Shown one piece after another: positions 5,386-6,027 of a DNA stretch of 6,027 nt. Position numbers and translations under genes: made by a program. Location: assembly GCA_024654605.1 (NCBI GenBank), contig JANLHH010000007.1, forward strand, positions 1 to 6,027. Reading direction: 5' to 3'. The stretch comes from Patescibacteria group bacterium (GTDB taxonomy: Bacteria; Patescibacteriota; Minisyncoccia; Phycocordibacterales; JANLHH01). Under the pieces are notes generated by a model that was not told the DNA's origin, did no database searches, and was given only the letters and a program-made list of their open reading frames with translations. Position 1 is the stretch's first letter; each line of letters begins with the position of its first letter.

Positions 5386-5967
5386 ATGAGAAAAAAGAAA
5401 GTGTTGGTATTTCTGGGACACGAAGATTGCGAAACGCTTTCAGGTTCGCTTGCAGATAGCTATGAACAGGGTGCAAAAGATGCCGGACATGAAGTCAAAA
5501 GAATAAATATTTGCGATCTTAAATTTGATCCGCTCTTGCATAAGGGATATAAAGTCATTCAAGAGCTTGAACCTGACCTTAAACGCGTGCAAGAAGAGAT
5601 GAAATGGGCTGACCATATTACTCTTTTTTATCCAAATTGGTGGGGTACAATGCCCGCGATACTCAAAGGCATGTTTGACCGCATGTTCCTTCCGGGATTT
5701 GCTTTTAAATTTATCAAAGGGTCATGGCGATGGGAGAAACTCCTGAAAGGTAAGACCGCGAATATTGTTATTACTATGAATACCCATCCATTACTGGCAC
5801 GAATCCTTTATGGAGATAACAGCAACGAGATCAAAAGAAATATATTTGAATTTGCCGGATTTTCACCGGTTCGACTCACGAAGGTTGGTCCTGTGGAAAA
5901 AATAGATGACAAAAAGAGAGATACTCTTAAGAAAAAGGCATATGAGCTCGGTAAAGGCGCTCGGTAG
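5386..5967 (+). CDS. NQO1/KefF-type NAD(P)H oxidoreductase (flavodoxin fold)
   Basis: This 193-residue cytoplasmic flavoprotein belongs to the flavodoxin_2 group (NQO1, MdaB and KefF relatives). These bind FAD or FMN as dimers and move two electrons from NAD(P)H to quinones or other acceptors. Strand 1 KVLVFLGHE (5-13) leads into the phosphate-binding loop at 11-22 (GHEDCETLSGSL, usually HP..S.S..L). The family hallmark is clear: DHITLFYPNWWGTMPAILKG (76-95), followed by MFDRMFLPGFAFKF (96-109). WWGTMPA supplies the isoalloxazine contacts. A later strand, TANIVITMNTH (124-134), and a C-terminal helix complete the fold. The P-loop is divergent (HED in place of HP), so cofactor type is uncertain. 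A purine-rich AGAGAAAG at 5377-5384 may act as a weak ribosome site. It is the last gene of the operon and ends with tandem TAG TAA. Fold and family are secure; the electron acceptor is unknown. Confidence 0.93.
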   Translation: MRKKKVLVFLGHEDCETLSGSLADSYEQGAKDAGHEVKRINICDLKFDPLLHKGYKVIQELEPDLKRVQEEMKWADHITLFYPNWWGTMPAILKGMFDRMFLPGFAFKFIKGSWRWEKLLKGKTANIVITMNTHPLLARILYGDNSNEIKRNIFEFAGFSPVRLTKVGPVEKIDDKKRDTLKKKAYELGKGAR

Positions 5968-5980
5968 TAAAACTCTTTAC

Positions 5981-6006
5981 ATAAATCCCGCGCTAGCGGG
6001 ATTTAT
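5981..6006 (+). terminator. intrinsic terminator of the membrane redox operon
   Basis: ATAAATCCCGC (5981-5991) pairs perfectly with GCGGGATTTAT (5996-6006) around the loop GCTA. TCTTTTG follows. It begins 13 bases after the oxidoreductase stop. It is the only clear terminator in the + strand between 3835 and here, which supports a single five-gene transcript. The symmetric A/T flanks might let it also work on the - strand for a gene beyond the window. Confidence 0.88.
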
Positions 6007-6027
6007 TCTTTTGCTGTTTGTTGGTAC

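Overview
The window is a compact bacterial segment with nine or ten control sites and nine supported protein genes: eight on the + strand and one on the - strand. TAA, TAG and TGA all act as stops, so the standard bacterial code fits. Moderate GC, intergenic gaps of a few bases, general lack of Shine-Dalgarno sequences, two apparently leaderless promoters, and several tiny uncharacterised membrane proteins all suggest a small-genome lineage. My best guess is Candidate Phyla Radiation / Patescibacteria (Parcubacteria-like). That assignment is inference from style and protein flavour; no ribosomal or other marker gene is present.

Region A (20-3273, + strand) is a tight three-gene carbohydrate cassette. 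It holds a cytoplasmic GH1 beta-glycosidase (20-1273), a ten-helix EamA/DMT-type transporter (true start 1275, one base after the GH1 stop), and a membrane-anchored clan GH-A glycosidase of uncertain family (2242-3273, overlapping the transporter by 11 bases). A plausible reading is that the anchored enzyme acts on a glycan outside the membrane, the transporter moves a product or a related metabolite, and the GH1 enzyme finishes hydrolysis inside. The substrate is unknown.

Region B (3274-3834) separates two convergent and two divergent units. A perfect 23-base palindrome and a bidirectional terminator lie between the cassette and a convergent - strand gene. That gene encodes a 122-residue cysteine-rich orphan protein (3348-3716) and has a textbook promoter (TTGACA, 17 bases, TATCAT) and a Shine-Dalgarno sequence. 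Its promoter is back to back with the promoter of region C.

Region C (3820-6006, + strand) looks like a five-gene operon with one promoter and one terminator. It encodes a 73-residue methionine-rich soluble protein, three small multi-pass membrane proteins (167, 151 and 107 residues, two of them with several histidines in or beside the membrane helices), and an NQO1/KefF-type flavodoxin-fold NAD(P)H oxidoreductase. The combination suggests a membrane redox module, perhaps NAD(P)H to quinone or heme, and is the best candidate here for an undescribed system. No heme, copper or quinone binding can be proven from sequence alone.
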